Of a stretch of DNA of 53,038 nucleotides, positions 33,998 to 41,905 are shown piece after piece. Origin of the DNA: Bdellovibrionales bacterium (GTDB lineage: Bacteria > Bdellovibrionota > Bdellovibrionia > Bdellovibrionales > JAGQZY01); assembly GCA_020435205.1 (NCBI GenBank), contig JAGQZY010000008.1, forward strand, positions 1 to 53,038, given 5' to 3'. Position 1 is the first letter of the stretch; each line of letters opens with the position of its first letter. Made by a program: the position numbers and the translations under genes. The notes beneath the pieces were generated by a model. It saw only the letters and a list, made by a program, of their open reading frames with translations, made no database searches and had not been told where the DNA came from.

Positions 33998-36193
33998 GTG
34001 CCGTCCCTCATCCTATTTTTCCTCCTTTCTCTTTTACTCGCTGCCAATGGATTTATTGTTGAATACAACCTCAGTCAGTGTCTCTCTGCTGTTCTCGGCG
34101 GGACAATTATCCGCTATCAAACCTCAGTAGGTATTTTTACATTTTCTCTTGGTTTGGGTTCTTTATTGTATTTACCCCTTTCTAAAAAGTTTATTGGGCG
34201 CACACTTTTGATTTTCTGTAATTTGTGTGTGGGACTCCTGGCTTGGCTTGGCCCCCTCTTTGTCCAATGGCTCGACCCCTTGGGATATCAATCCTTGATC
34301 TTATTGTGGCTATGTTATCTTCCCATCGTGCTGCTCGGAGTGGTCACTGGGCTTGAGTTGCCCAGCCTGTTTTCCATAGCGGGCGACATCAATAAGGATT
34401 TTAACCCCGATCAAAGCCTTCTGCTTTATGCTGACTATTTAGGGATGTTTTTAGTGAGTTTGGCTTTTCCCTGGCTTCTTATTAAAGGTGGGATATCTCT
34501 GGTATCAAATTTAAGTTTGCTGCTGATGGCTTGCATCTTTTTAATTCTATTCTTCATACCAAAAAACCAATTGGACTCAGATAGGTCAAGAGCCTCCCAA
34601 TGGCCCAATGTTACGATGACTTTTCTTTTGTTCCTTACTTCATTTCTGAGTATTTCCTATGAATTGAGTCTAGCCAAACTTTTCAGCGAGCTTTTTTATA
34701 ATGAAGTTCTCGCCCATAGTTTCACTATTGGCTTTTACCTTTTAGGCCTCGCTGCGGGTGTGTTTAGCTTACGAAAAGGTATTCACGATGCCAAAGATCA
34801 ACTCATAAAAAACGAGCTTCTCCTCTCAGTTTTCGCTCTTCTGGTCTATGCTGGGATATTTGCAATGGTTATCCTGTGGAAGTTGGTAGGAAAATCCTAC
34901 TTGCTCGATAGTGACATGATAGGTCTTCTTCAAGTTTTTACTATCCTTATTGGCTTTTTCTCAGGACGGGAGCTGCCTTTATTGCTTTCCTGGATTCATC
35001 AAGATCAAAAAGTTTCACAAGCTATTCCACTGTCTATTAATTATTTTGGTGCTCTTTTTGCCGGTTTTCTTGTGCCACTCGTGTTCTTTCCTGTTCTGGG
35101 AGCCGCATTGAGTTTAATATTTTTAGCCACAGTTAACTTATTAGTCGCCATTGTTTTGGGACTCGTATTTGGATATTTTCGCTCTTCATTGCGCTGGCTT
35201 GTTCTTCCTCCCCTTCTTGTTGTGGCCTTACTTTCTGTGCGCAGTCAAAAATTCCTGGAGCAAACATATCTTAAAACTCTGTATCACAACATCATCATTC
35301 CCAATCTTTCTGTAGAGTCACTCCGTACCTTTTTCCGAGCAGAAACTCACCTGCGAAATGTGATTCGATTGCGCAGCCTTTATCAAAATATTGATCTGGT
35401 GAGAAACCAATTGCCCTATGAAGGAGGGGGCGAAGGCGAGTTAACTTTATACTTGAATCAACAACCACAGTTTTCTACAGACAATTGGACTTTGTATCAC
35501 GACAGCTTTGCTTTAGCTGCAAGTCAAATCCTTGGTCGGCTCCCTCAAAATGTTCTTATATTAGGTGGAGGTGATGGCCTCCTGGCGGGGCGATTGCGTC
35601 ATCACGGTTATAAGGGGCCTATTGATTTAGTGGAATTAGACGAGCAAATGGTAAGACTGAGTTCTGAACATCACCAAATTTCTCAGATGAATGGGGGTAT
35701 ATTTTCTGACCGTGGTGTGCGGGTGATTTATGAGGATGCTTACTCTTGGCTTAAAAAAAATCATTATCAATACGAGGCCGTTTTTATCGATTTTCCTTAT
35801 CCTTCAAGTTTTGAATTGTCTCGGCTCTATAGCCGAGAGTTTTACCAATTGGTCCTCAATCACCTTGCCAGTGGAGGTGCAGTGACCTTGGATGCTCCTA
35901 TTCGTTTTTCAGTTGATAGTGATTCTGGACCCTACTTAAAAAGTTACCAAGCTTTGATGGCTACTCTTCATTTTTCTGGTTTTTCGACTGTTTTTCCCAT
36001 GGGACCCGTAGAACCATTTATAGTCGCATTCAAAGAGAAGAGAGAGGTTCAATTTGATTACAAAGAACTCGAGGCCGTTGAGAATCATTCCTTTGTCAAT
36101 TTTTTAGGGATATCGTCTCGCTTTCCTGACTATCAGCCCAGCCAGAAGGATGTGAATTCCATTTTTCACCCTCAGTATTTGGAGTTGCGATGA
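33998..36193 (+). CDS. Membrane-fused spermidine-synthase-like protein
   Basis: 731 residues. Residues 1-425 contain about eleven or twelve membrane segments in a transporter-like arrangement; residues about 480-731 form a SAM-dependent aminopropyltransferase-like domain with L-G-G-G-D-G at 522-527, an acidic ribose-binding VELDEQMVRL, and YEDAYSWL. The polyamine-site loop that reads D-x-x-D-P in spermidine synthase is here D598-F-P-Y601-P, with the second Asp changed to Tyr. LSRLYSREFY follows, as in membrane-type SpeE proteins. The GTG start at 33998 has AGGTGAGG close by. Product and substrate are unknown; it could modify a lipid or small amine rather than make spermidine. ATGA overlap with the next gene. 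Confidence 0.8.
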   Translation: MPSLILFFLLSLLLAANGFIVEYNLSQCLSAVLGGTIIRYQTSVGIFTFSLGLGSLLYLPLSKKFIGRTLLIFCNLCVGLLAWLGPLFVQWLDPLGYQSLILLWLCYLPIVLLGVVTGLELPSLFSIAGDINKDFNPDQSLLLYADYLGMFLVSLAFPWLLIKGGISLVSNLSLLLMACIFLILFFIPKNQLDSDRSRASQWPNVTMTFLLFLTSFLSISYELSLAKLFSELFYNEVLAHSFTIGFYLLGLAAGVFSLRKGIHDAKDQLIKNELLLSVFALLVYAGIFAMVILWKLVGKSYLLDSDMIGLLQVFTILIGFFSGRELPLLLSWIHQDQKVSQAIPLSINYFGALFAGFLVPLVFFPVLGAALSLIFLATVNLLVAIVLGLVFGYFRSSLRWLVLPPLLVVALLSVRSQKFLEQTYLKTLYHNIIIPNLSVESLRTFFRAETHLRNVIRLRSLYQNIDLVRNQLPYEGGGEGELTLYLNQQPQFSTDNWTLYHDSFALAASQILGRLPQNVLILGGGDGLLAGRLRHHGYKGPIDLVELDEQMVRLSSEHHQISQMNGGIFSDRGVRVIYEDAYSWLKKNHYQYEAVFIDFPYPSSFELSRLYSREFYQLVLNHLASGGAVTLDAPIRFSVDSDSGPYLKSYQALMATLHFSGFSTVFPMGPVEPFIVAFKEKREVQFDYKELEAVENHSFVNFLGISSRFPDYQPSQKDVNSIFHPQYLELR

Positions 36194-36999
36194 AAAGACG
36201 CCTCTTTGTCAAACAGCTCGGGCTTTTAATGACTTTAGCTCCTCAAAAGGCTTTTGCTTACCCAATTTCTCAGTTACTTGGGGAGGCGAATCCGGCCTAC
36301 ATTCAGCAGTACTTCCATCGAATGAAGAACTGGTATAGCCAGCAATTCTTTCCCATTCAGAAACTTTGGACACGTAGCGAAGGTCGCTTTATCCAATCCT
36401 GGGAGCAAAGGCTAACCAGCTGGGGGTTTGATCTCAAGGACTTTGGATTTGTCGAAAACTTTAATTTTTCCCACAGTGTAAGACCCCAGTCAGTCAGACA
36501 TGATCGCTTTTTATGTGCTAGTGAAAATTGGTCTTCCGCCGAACAGGCCGAGATTCGAAGCTTGATAAGAGCGCGGGGTCAAGTTCCCCCAGATATGGAT
36601 CGTTGCCTAGCCATGGGTTGGGAAGGGGATAGGTTTAAAATTTATTATCAGGGAAAATTGCCAGATCAATTTCATAGCCTTGTCCAAGATAAAAATCAGC
36701 CTCATGTTCTATTTCATCATATTCAGGGCGGAAAAATTGTTAAGGAAGGGGTGATTCAGGCGACTAGAGAGTTCCCCCTTCCTATTGCTGGAATGATTTC
36801 ACAAAATGTGATCTCAGCTCTTAGTATCCATGAGCTTGGAGGAAAACCTCGCTACCATTACCGCCTGAAGTCCTTCTTTTTGCCCTTGCTCAGTAATCAA
36901 GCTATTGTTCTTTCTTCCCAGCACTTAAAAGAATTTCATCAAATGAATGATTCTATGCAATTGATTTCAAGTCAGGAGTACAAACTATATTACCCCTAA
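36190..36999 (+). CDS. Exported hypothetical protein with Tat-like signal
   Basis: 269 residues. The N-terminus MKRRLFVKQLGLLMTLAPQKAFA has R-R-L-F-V-K, close to the twin-arginine consensus R-R-x-F-L-K, and an A-x-A cleavage site near residue 23. The mature part has many aromatic residues, and Cys near residues 101 and 132. No family recognised. The gene overlaps the spermidine-synthase-like gene by four bases and runs into the acyltransferase frame, so it belongs to this operon. Tat export would mean folding, perhaps with a cofactor, in the cytoplasm; that is inference. Confidence 0.68.
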   Translation: MKRRLFVKQLGLLMTLAPQKAFAYPISQLLGEANPAYIQQYFHRMKNWYSQQFFPIQKLWTRSEGRFIQSWEQRLTSWGFDLKDFGFVENFNFSHSVRPQSVRHDRFLCASENWSSAEQAEIRSLIRARGQVPPDMDRCLAMGWEGDRFKIYYQGKLPDQFHSLVQDKNQPHVLFHHIQGGKIVKEGVIQATREFPLPIAGMISQNVISALSIHELGGKPRYHYRLKSFFLPLLSNQAIVLSSQHLKEFHQMNDSMQLISSQEYKLYYP

Positions 37000-38066
37000 A
37001 ACAGCAGCGATTCTATTTATTAGATTTGGTTCGATTGATTGCCATGTTAGCGATTGTTTATTTTCATATTCAAGAGTCTACTTTTTATATTGATGACTAT
37101 GTTTTAAGTGGAACCAATCCGATGAATATCTTTTTTGAAGCCTATTGTCGTTGGTTTGCCTTTTCTGGTTTTTTAATCGTTGCTTTGACTTTTTTCTTGA
37201 TTGGATGGAATGGTCTTAGTGCTCGCAAATTGAAAACTTTATTGGCTGTTTGTTTTATTGGTATTTTGACTCTCATATGGGTCAATGAAGAGCTTGGCCA
37301 GATTTTTTTAGAGTGGGATATCTATGCCTACCTTATCGTCAGCTTGTTATTGATTGCATTTTTAAATAGCTTTCCAAAAGTCCTCTTTGCATCGGGTGCA
37401 ATATCCTGTCTAGCCTTAGCTTTACCCAGGTCCTTTTATAGCTTTCCCCAATGGTCAGGAAAATGGTTTTACAACCCTCTTTTTGGTGATTATTTGCAAG
37501 AGGGAGGGGGCTCTTGGCCCTTGATTCCTTGGACGGGCCTTCCTATTTTATTTTTTGCTTTGGGGCAGTGGTTAAAAAAATCAGCAGCGTCGTTGCCGTA
37601 TCAAGAACAGTTTTTCCGAAAAGAAAAACTGATTTGGTTGGTTCTCGCCCTATTGGCGATCCCAACGATAGGTGGCTATTACGCTACCCCAGTGGGGCCT
37701 GGATTTTCTGAGTTTGTTTTCAATCGCCCCCCCATTATTTTGTTCGGTAATCTCTTTTGGCTTATTTTGGCTATCCGAGTTTCACTCTATCGCCCCTGCA
37801 ATGAGGCGATAGGGAAACTAAAAGCTTTTCAAATTCTTTCTCGTTGGCATCTTTCTAGGAATTTTTTCCTTTTCTATTTGGTTCATATTTTTTGGGTGGG
37901 AGTCTATACCAATTTTCCTCAGTGGTTTCGCGATCATCCGCAAATGTATTGGTTGGTCTTTTTGCTAACCTTCCCACTGACAGAATTGAGCTGCGAAGCT
38001 TTGACTCGAGGAGCTCAGTTTTTAAAGGAGCGCTTAGGAAAAACTAAGACTGCAGCTGAAGGTTAG
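36987..38066 (+). CDS. Acyltransferase-3-like membrane protein with probable non-standard start
   Basis: 359 residues if begun at ATA 36987, about ten membrane segments. The family-like N-terminus QQRFYLLDLVRLIAMLAIVYFH matches the usual R-x-x-x-L-D-x-L-R-x-I-A of acyltransferase 3 and its His, but lies upstream of the first normal start codon (TTG 37026). The frame is open back to 36951, with no ATG, GTG or TTG there. AGGAG (36974-36978) is 8 bases before ATA 36987. So a rare start codon, coupling to the upstream gene, or a sequence error must be considered. The family O-acylates sugars or other exported molecules. Its 3' end overlaps the convergent helicase gene by 23 bases. Confidence 0.72.
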   Translation: MLPLKQQRFYLLDLVRLIAMLAIVYFHIQESTFYIDDYVLSGTNPMNIFFEAYCRWFAFSGFLIVALTFFLIGWNGLSARKLKTLLAVCFIGILTLIWVNEELGQIFLEWDIYAYLIVSLLLIAFLNSFPKVLFASGAISCLALALPRSFYSFPQWSGKWFYNPLFGDYLQEGGGSWPLIPWTGLPILFFALGQWLKKSAASLPYQEQFFRKEKLIWLVLALLAIPTIGGYYATPVGPGFSEFVFNRPPIILFGNLFWLILAIRVSLYRPCNEAIGKLKAFQILSRWHLSRNFFLFYLVHIFWVGVYTNFPQWFRDHPQMYWLVFLLTFPLTELSCEALTRGAQFLKERLGKTKTAAEG

Positions 38067-40242
38067 CATACTGGCTAAGGAACTTTCTTATAGTGCGATC
38101 ATCAAATTGAACTGAAACTTTTTCTTTTGATCCAGACCCTTCAACTTGGTGAATAATTCCTGGTCCAAAATGGGGATGGTAGACGCGAAGACCTTTGCGA
38201 TAGGCTGACCCCGCTTCAGCAGAATTTGCCATTTCGTAGTCAGGAAAAGGGTCCACACTGGTCGTGCTTTCTGCATATCGATCATAAAGTCGACTTTTGG
38301 GTTTACTGACTTTATGTTTTAAAAATTTCTCGGGAATTTCTTTTAAAAAACGACTCACAGATTGATACTGGTTTTGTCCCCAAACTTTACGTTGGCCAGC
38401 GCAGGTTAGAAACAGTTCTAGTTTAGCTCTTGTCATCCCTACATAAAAAAGCCTTCGCTCTTCCTCAAGCTCCATGTCATCACCAGCCGTGCCATCCATG
38501 CTCGATCCGTGGGGAAATAAGCCCTCTTCAAGGCCTGAGACAAAGACCACGGGGTACTCAAGGCCTTTAGCGATATGAAGGGTCATCAAAGTGACGGAGT
38601 TGGGATCATCCTCCTTAGACTCTTCTTCGCTAACCAAAGCCATATGGTGCAAAAATTGAGTGATGTGGGTCTCATCAGGGTGAAGCTCAAGATAGCGAGA
38701 AATAGCATTCGCAAATTCTTCTAGGTTTTGAATTCGACTACTCGCCTCAATCGTGCCTTCTTTCTCAAGGGCAGCCATATAACCAGTGATATTTAGCAGA
38801 TCATGGTAAAAATCATGAATATCTTTGTCGGTACAACTTTCCCTTAGCTGGCTGAGGATGTCTAAAAAAGAATTTAGTTTGTTGCTCGTGCGAGCCGTGA
38901 ACTGATTATCTTCAATCATTGAAATGGAGGCTTCAATCAGAGACAGGTCTTGAGCTATTGCAAAGGCTTCAATTTTTTCCAGGGTGGTTTTCCCTAAGCC
39001 GCGGGCGGGAGTGTTTACCACCCGGCGGAAGGAGACATTATCTTTTGGATTAACCACGAGGCGCATATAAGAAATCACATCTTTGATTTCTTTGCGATCA
39101 TAGAACTTGAGGCCGCCAAAAATGCGGTAGGGGATATCTAAATTTCTCAACTTTTCTTCAAAAACTCGGGACTGAGCATTGGTCCGATAAAAAATGGCGA
39201 TGTCAGAATAATTATAATCACCATTTCTCACTAAACGTTGGATTTGTATCGCAACGCTATGGGCTTCATCATACTCCGTCGGAGCCTCAATAAGTTCAAG
39301 AAGCTTTCCCTCAGCATTTTCGGTAAAAAGAGTTTTACCCTTGCGTTGGCTGTTATTTTGAATCACCGCAGATGCAGCTCCAATAATATTTTTAGTGGAC
39401 CGGTAGTTCTGTTCCAGTTTAATCACTCTTGTGCCAGGAAAGTCTTGATCAAAATGCAAAATGTTAAAGATATTGGCTCCGCGCCAGCTATAAATGGACT
39501 GATCTTCATCACCCACTGCGCAGACATTATTTTTATCCCGACTTAATAGCTTTAGCATTTCATATTGGATAAGGTTGGTGTCTTGGTATTCGTCGACTAA
39601 AATATAGTGGAATTGCTCTTGCAGTTGAGCGCGAACCTCTTCGTCCATCTTCAGAAGCTCATAGGTTTTTAGCAAAAGATCAGAAAAGTCCAAGGCGTTA
39701 TGGGCCTTCAATTGTTTTTGGTAAACTCCAAAAACATCTCGTGCAATAGGTGACCAAGGATAGTTTTCAATATCTTGGAGCCCCTGTAGATCTGATTTTA
39801 AGGTGGATATCTGCCTTGCCACTTTTCGGGCGTTGGTGGCACTGTTGTCATAGCGCAATTCTTTGAGGATGCTTTTGACGAGGGATGTTTGATCGGTGCT
39901 ATCAAAAATTGTAAAATCACTATTATAGCCCAAGCGGTTAGAGTAGCTCCTCAGGATTCGATTGCCAAAGGAATGAAAGGTCGACACCCAAGAGTCGCCA
40001 AGGTTGCTCTCTTGGAGCATGGAGCTAATTCGATGTTTCATCTCGCCAGCAGCTTTATTTGTAAAAGTCACAGCCAAAAAATTTTGTGGAGCGAAAGCCC
40101 CTGACTGAATTCCGTAGGCAATTTTTTGGGTCAAAACTCGAGTTTTCCCAGAGCCCGCACCGGCCAGGACCAAAAGGGGATGGGTGAAGTCTAAAACAGC
40201 TTCTTTTTGTTGAGGGTTGAGATTTTGCAGGAATGAGTCCAT
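38044..40242 (-). CDS. uvrD: UvrD/PcrA-type DNA helicase
   Basis: 732 residues with all superfamily 1A motifs: Q-motif LNPQQKEAV, Walker A GAGSGKT (28-34), VDEYQDTN, GDEDQSIYSWRGA, QNYRST, and a C-terminal LMTLHIAKGLEYPVVF and VGMTRAKLEL. It unwinds DNA 3' to 5' in repair and clears stalled replication. Start at ATG 40242: this gives the usual N-terminus MDSFLQNLNPQQ; the earlier frame adds unrelated residues. It follows the SPOR gene after 57 bases holding a hairpin. The C-terminus has the Tudor-like YHPHFGPGIIHQVEGSG known from PcrA. Confidence 0.96.
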   Translation of the reverse strand: MDSFLQNLNPQQKEAVLDFTHPLLVLAGAGSGKTRVLTQKIAYGIQSGAFAPQNFLAVTFTNKAAGEMKHRISSMLQESNLGDSWVSTFHSFGNRILRSYSNRLGYNSDFTIFDSTDQTSLVKSILKELRYDNSATNARKVARQISTLKSDLQGLQDIENYPWSPIARDVFGVYQKQLKAHNALDFSDLLLKTYELLKMDEEVRAQLQEQFHYILVDEYQDTNLIQYEMLKLLSRDKNNVCAVGDEDQSIYSWRGANIFNILHFDQDFPGTRVIKLEQNYRSTKNIIGAASAVIQNNSQRKGKTLFTENAEGKLLELIEAPTEYDEAHSVAIQIQRLVRNGDYNYSDIAIFYRTNAQSRVFEEKLRNLDIPYRIFGGLKFYDRKEIKDVISYMRLVVNPKDNVSFRRVVNTPARGLGKTTLEKIEAFAIAQDLSLIEASISMIEDNQFTARTSNKLNSFLDILSQLRESCTDKDIHDFYHDLLNITGYMAALEKEGTIEASSRIQNLEEFANAISRYLELHPDETHITQFLHHMALVSEEESKEDDPNSVTLMTLHIAKGLEYPVVFVSGLEEGLFPHGSSMDGTAGDDMELEEERRLFYVGMTRAKLELFLTCAGQRKVWGQNQYQSVSRFLKEIPEKFLKHKVSKPKSRLYDRYAESTTSVDPFPDYEMANSAEAGSAYRKGLRVYHPHFGPGIIHQVEGSGSKEKVSVQFDDRTIRKFLSQYANLQLQS

Positions 40243-40268
40243 CCCGCAGTTTCTATAATAGATTAGAA

Positions 40269-40289
40269 GGGCTGTCAAAAAAACAGCCC
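40269..40289 (-). other. Intergenic hairpin between SPOR gene and helicase gene
   Basis: Perfect inverted repeat GGGCTGT (40269-40275) and ACAGCCC (40283-40289) with a 7-base A-rich loop. No T-tract follows on the minus strand, so it is not a standard terminator; it may slow or partly stop transcription or protect the message end. Confidence 0.5.
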
Positions 40290-40299
40290 GAAAATACAA

Positions 40300-41049
40300 T
40301 TATTTGCGTGTGACTTTCTGTACGATCGAGTTTTTAACCATCGCCTGCTTTTTGAGATCCCCTTGGTACTTAAGAGCCTGTTTTCGATTCTTAAAGCTCC
40401 CAATGCTGACGCGGTACCAAACTTGGTCATTGACTGTGGCTTTCACTGGAAAGGCTGGAAAGCCTTTATCAATCAGCTTTTGTGAATGGGCCTCAGCCTC
40501 TTCAATGGTTTTATAGGAGGCCACCTGCACGGTGTATTCGATGGCTGTGGGTTTGGGTAAAGTCGGACGGTGGGGAACACTATCCGGCTTCCGCTCGTCT
40601 TTTTTAGCGACAGTGCCTGAAGCTTTACTGGTTGCAGGATCAGCTTCGCTGGCCATAGCGACCTCAGAATCAGCATTCTCCTCATGAGAGGAGGCTGTCT
40701 CTCCATCTTTTTTATCTGCAGAGGATTCTTCTTTTTTATCTTCCTTTTTATCAGCAGTGGCAACATTGCGATCAACAATCACTTCTGGTTCCGTGCCGCG
40801 GGCTTCCTCGAGAGCTTTTTGCGTCAGCATTTCCACTTCTTTGGCGGTGATTTCAGCGCTGGCAGGTTCGCTATCTTCCATGGCCTGCTTCAAGTGAGCA
40901 TCGGATTCAATGCTACGAACTTTATAGTCGCGATCACTCCAGCCTTTTCCTGAAATCACTCCGATACTAAATGAGAGCAAGCAAACAAAAGTCACTAAGA
41001 TCACAGTCAAAGCTACATTGAGTTTCGATTCTTTACCTTTACGTTTCAT
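40300..41049 (-). CDS. SPOR-domain membrane protein
   Basis: 249 residues. One N-terminal membrane helix (about 10-33), a long charged linker (about 45-165, rich in Glu, Lys, Ala, Ser), and a C-terminal SPOR domain (about 168-249; YTVQVASYKTIEEAEAHSQKL, WYRVSIGSFKNRKQALKYQ). SPOR domains bind denuded glycan strands at division sites, as in FtsN and DedD. The layout suits an FtsN-like or DedD-like division or cell-wall protein. It has its own promoter at 41079-41108 and GGGGG before the ATG. Confidence 0.88.
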   Translation of the reverse strand: MKRKGKESKLNVALTVILVTFVCLLSFSIGVISGKGWSDRDYKVRSIESDAHLKQAMEDSEPASAEITAKEVEMLTQKALEEARGTEPEVIVDRNVATADKKEDKKEESSADKKDGETASSHEENADSEVAMASEADPATSKASGTVAKKDERKPDSVPHRPTLPKPTAIEYTVQVASYKTIEEAEAHSQKLIDKGFPAFPVKATVNDQVWYRVSIGSFKNRKQALKYQGDLKKQAMVKNSIVQKVTRK

Positions 41050-41078
41050 TGTTTTCCCCCAGGAAAGCGGCTTCTATA

Positions 41079-41108
41079 ATGTTAATGCTCAGGGATGTCC
41101 CGCGTCAA
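41079..41108 (-). promoter_or_regulatory. Sigma-70-type promoter of the SPOR/helicase genes
   Basis: On the minus strand TTGACG (41108-41103), 18-base spacer, TAACAT (41084-41079). The start site would be about 25 bases before ATG 41049. Confidence 0.6.
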
Positions 41109-41118
41109 GGTCTGGATC

Positions 41119-41138
41119 ACCTAGATAAGAGCCTAGGT
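41119..41138. repeat. Inverted repeat upstream of the SPOR-gene promoter
   Basis: ACCTAG (41119-41124) and CTAGGT (41133-41138) with an 8-base centre, 10 bases upstream of the -35. Possible operator; no partner known. Confidence 0.4.
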
Positions 41139-41314
41139 CGGCAGGTTGATAAAATGACTCATAAAACTCCACGACGAAAATTTAGGCGAGCCTTGTCAAA
41201 ATGATGACGTGCTCGTCAGACCCTCCACGCTGGGCTCCTCTCCCATGGTCGTGGCCCACGCTTTGAAAACCCACACATCGGCATTCCAGTCTTTGTTGCG
41301 GACGGAAGTCCTGT

Positions 41315-41330
41315 TGGCATCGAGGTTGCT
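41315..41330 (+). promoter_or_regulatory. Sigma-54 (RpoN) promoter of flagellar operon 2
   Basis: TTGGCATCGAGGTTGC has GG (41316-41317) and GC (41328-41329) exactly 10 bases apart and matches TGGCAC-N5-TTGCT in all but one position. The start site would be near 41341, about 29 bases before the fliL GTG at 41370. It fits the same spacing as the promoter at 366-380. Confidence 0.85.
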
Positions 41331-41369
41331 ATTTATAAGTACGAATTCCTATAAACCGTGGAGGAAGTC

Positions 41370-41897
41370 GTGGCAGACAATACGGCAGAAAAATTAGAAC
41401 CGCAGGAAAGTCCAGGTGCAAAAAAGCAAAAACCTCCGGTTCTGCTAATGTCCATCATCATACTCAACACCATTGCTTTTGTTGGTGTCGGTGCTCTTTT
41501 GTATTTGAACAAAAAAGCAGAGTTGGCAAAACCGACTATGGAGCCTCTTATCGAAGGTGCTGTTGAGGATCAAAAGAGTTCTGTAGAGTCTGGAGGCGCC
41601 TATGTTATTCCTTTGGACTATTTCTTGGTCAATCTATCTGAAGATCAAGGACACAAGCTTTTTAAAGTCAAAATGGAATTTGATGTGGACAGTGCTGAAG
41701 TCATGGAAGAGATCAACAAAAGAATGCCGCAAGTTCGGGATATCATCATTATTCTATTATCCAGCAAAAATTACTCTCAGGTTTCCACGGCCAAAGGCAA
41801 GGAACTGCTAAAAGAAGAAATTCGTGACACGGTAAACTCCTTTTTAACAAAAGGAAAAATTAACAAAGTTCTGTTTACAGAATTTATCTATAGCTAG
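41370..41897 (+). CDS. fliL: Flagellar basal body-associated protein FliL
   Basis: 175 residues. A short cytoplasmic N-terminus, one membrane helix (about 23-46, PPVLLMSIIILNTIAFVGVGALLYL), and a periplasmic FliL domain (YVIPLDYFLVNLSED, RDIIIILLSSKNYSQVSTAKGKE). FliL surrounds stators and raises their activity. GTG at 41370 is preferred over 41358 because GGAGG lies five bases before it; the sigma-54 start site lies upstream of both. First gene of operon 2. Confidence 0.94.
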   Translation: MADNTAEKLEPQESPGAKKQKPPVLLMSIIILNTIAFVGVGALLYLNKKAELAKPTMEPLIEGAVEDQKSSVESGGAYVIPLDYFLVNLSEDQGHKLFKVKMEFDVDSAEVMEEINKRMPQVRDIIIILLSSKNYSQVSTAKGKELLKEEIRDTVNSFLTKGKINKVLFTEFIYS

Positions 41898-41905
41898 AGG
41901 GCGGC

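Larger units (their letters stand above)
41050..41369. other. 320-base intergenic region between the divergent SPOR gene and fliL
   Basis: It holds the minus-strand promoter at 41079-41108, the inverted repeat at 41119-41138, and the sigma-54 promoter at 41315-41330. The plus-strand frame 41155-41202 (ATG ACT CAT...) ends in two TGA stops; the same frame then stays open to about 41352 with protein-like sequence (ENPHIGIPVFVADGSPVG). This may be a decayed gene or chance. No tRNA seen. Confidence 0.6.

Noticed and set aside
40252-40278. Perfect TTGACA with TATAGA upstream of the helicase gene (minus strand)
   Set aside because: The spacer is only 15 bases and the start site would fall about 3 bases before the ATG; the TTGACA is part of the hairpin.
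41097-41178. Short minus-strand frame (E-F-Y-E-S-F-Y-Q-P) before the SPOR gene
   Set aside because: About 27 codons, no ribosome site, and it overlaps the promoter; not enough to call a gene.
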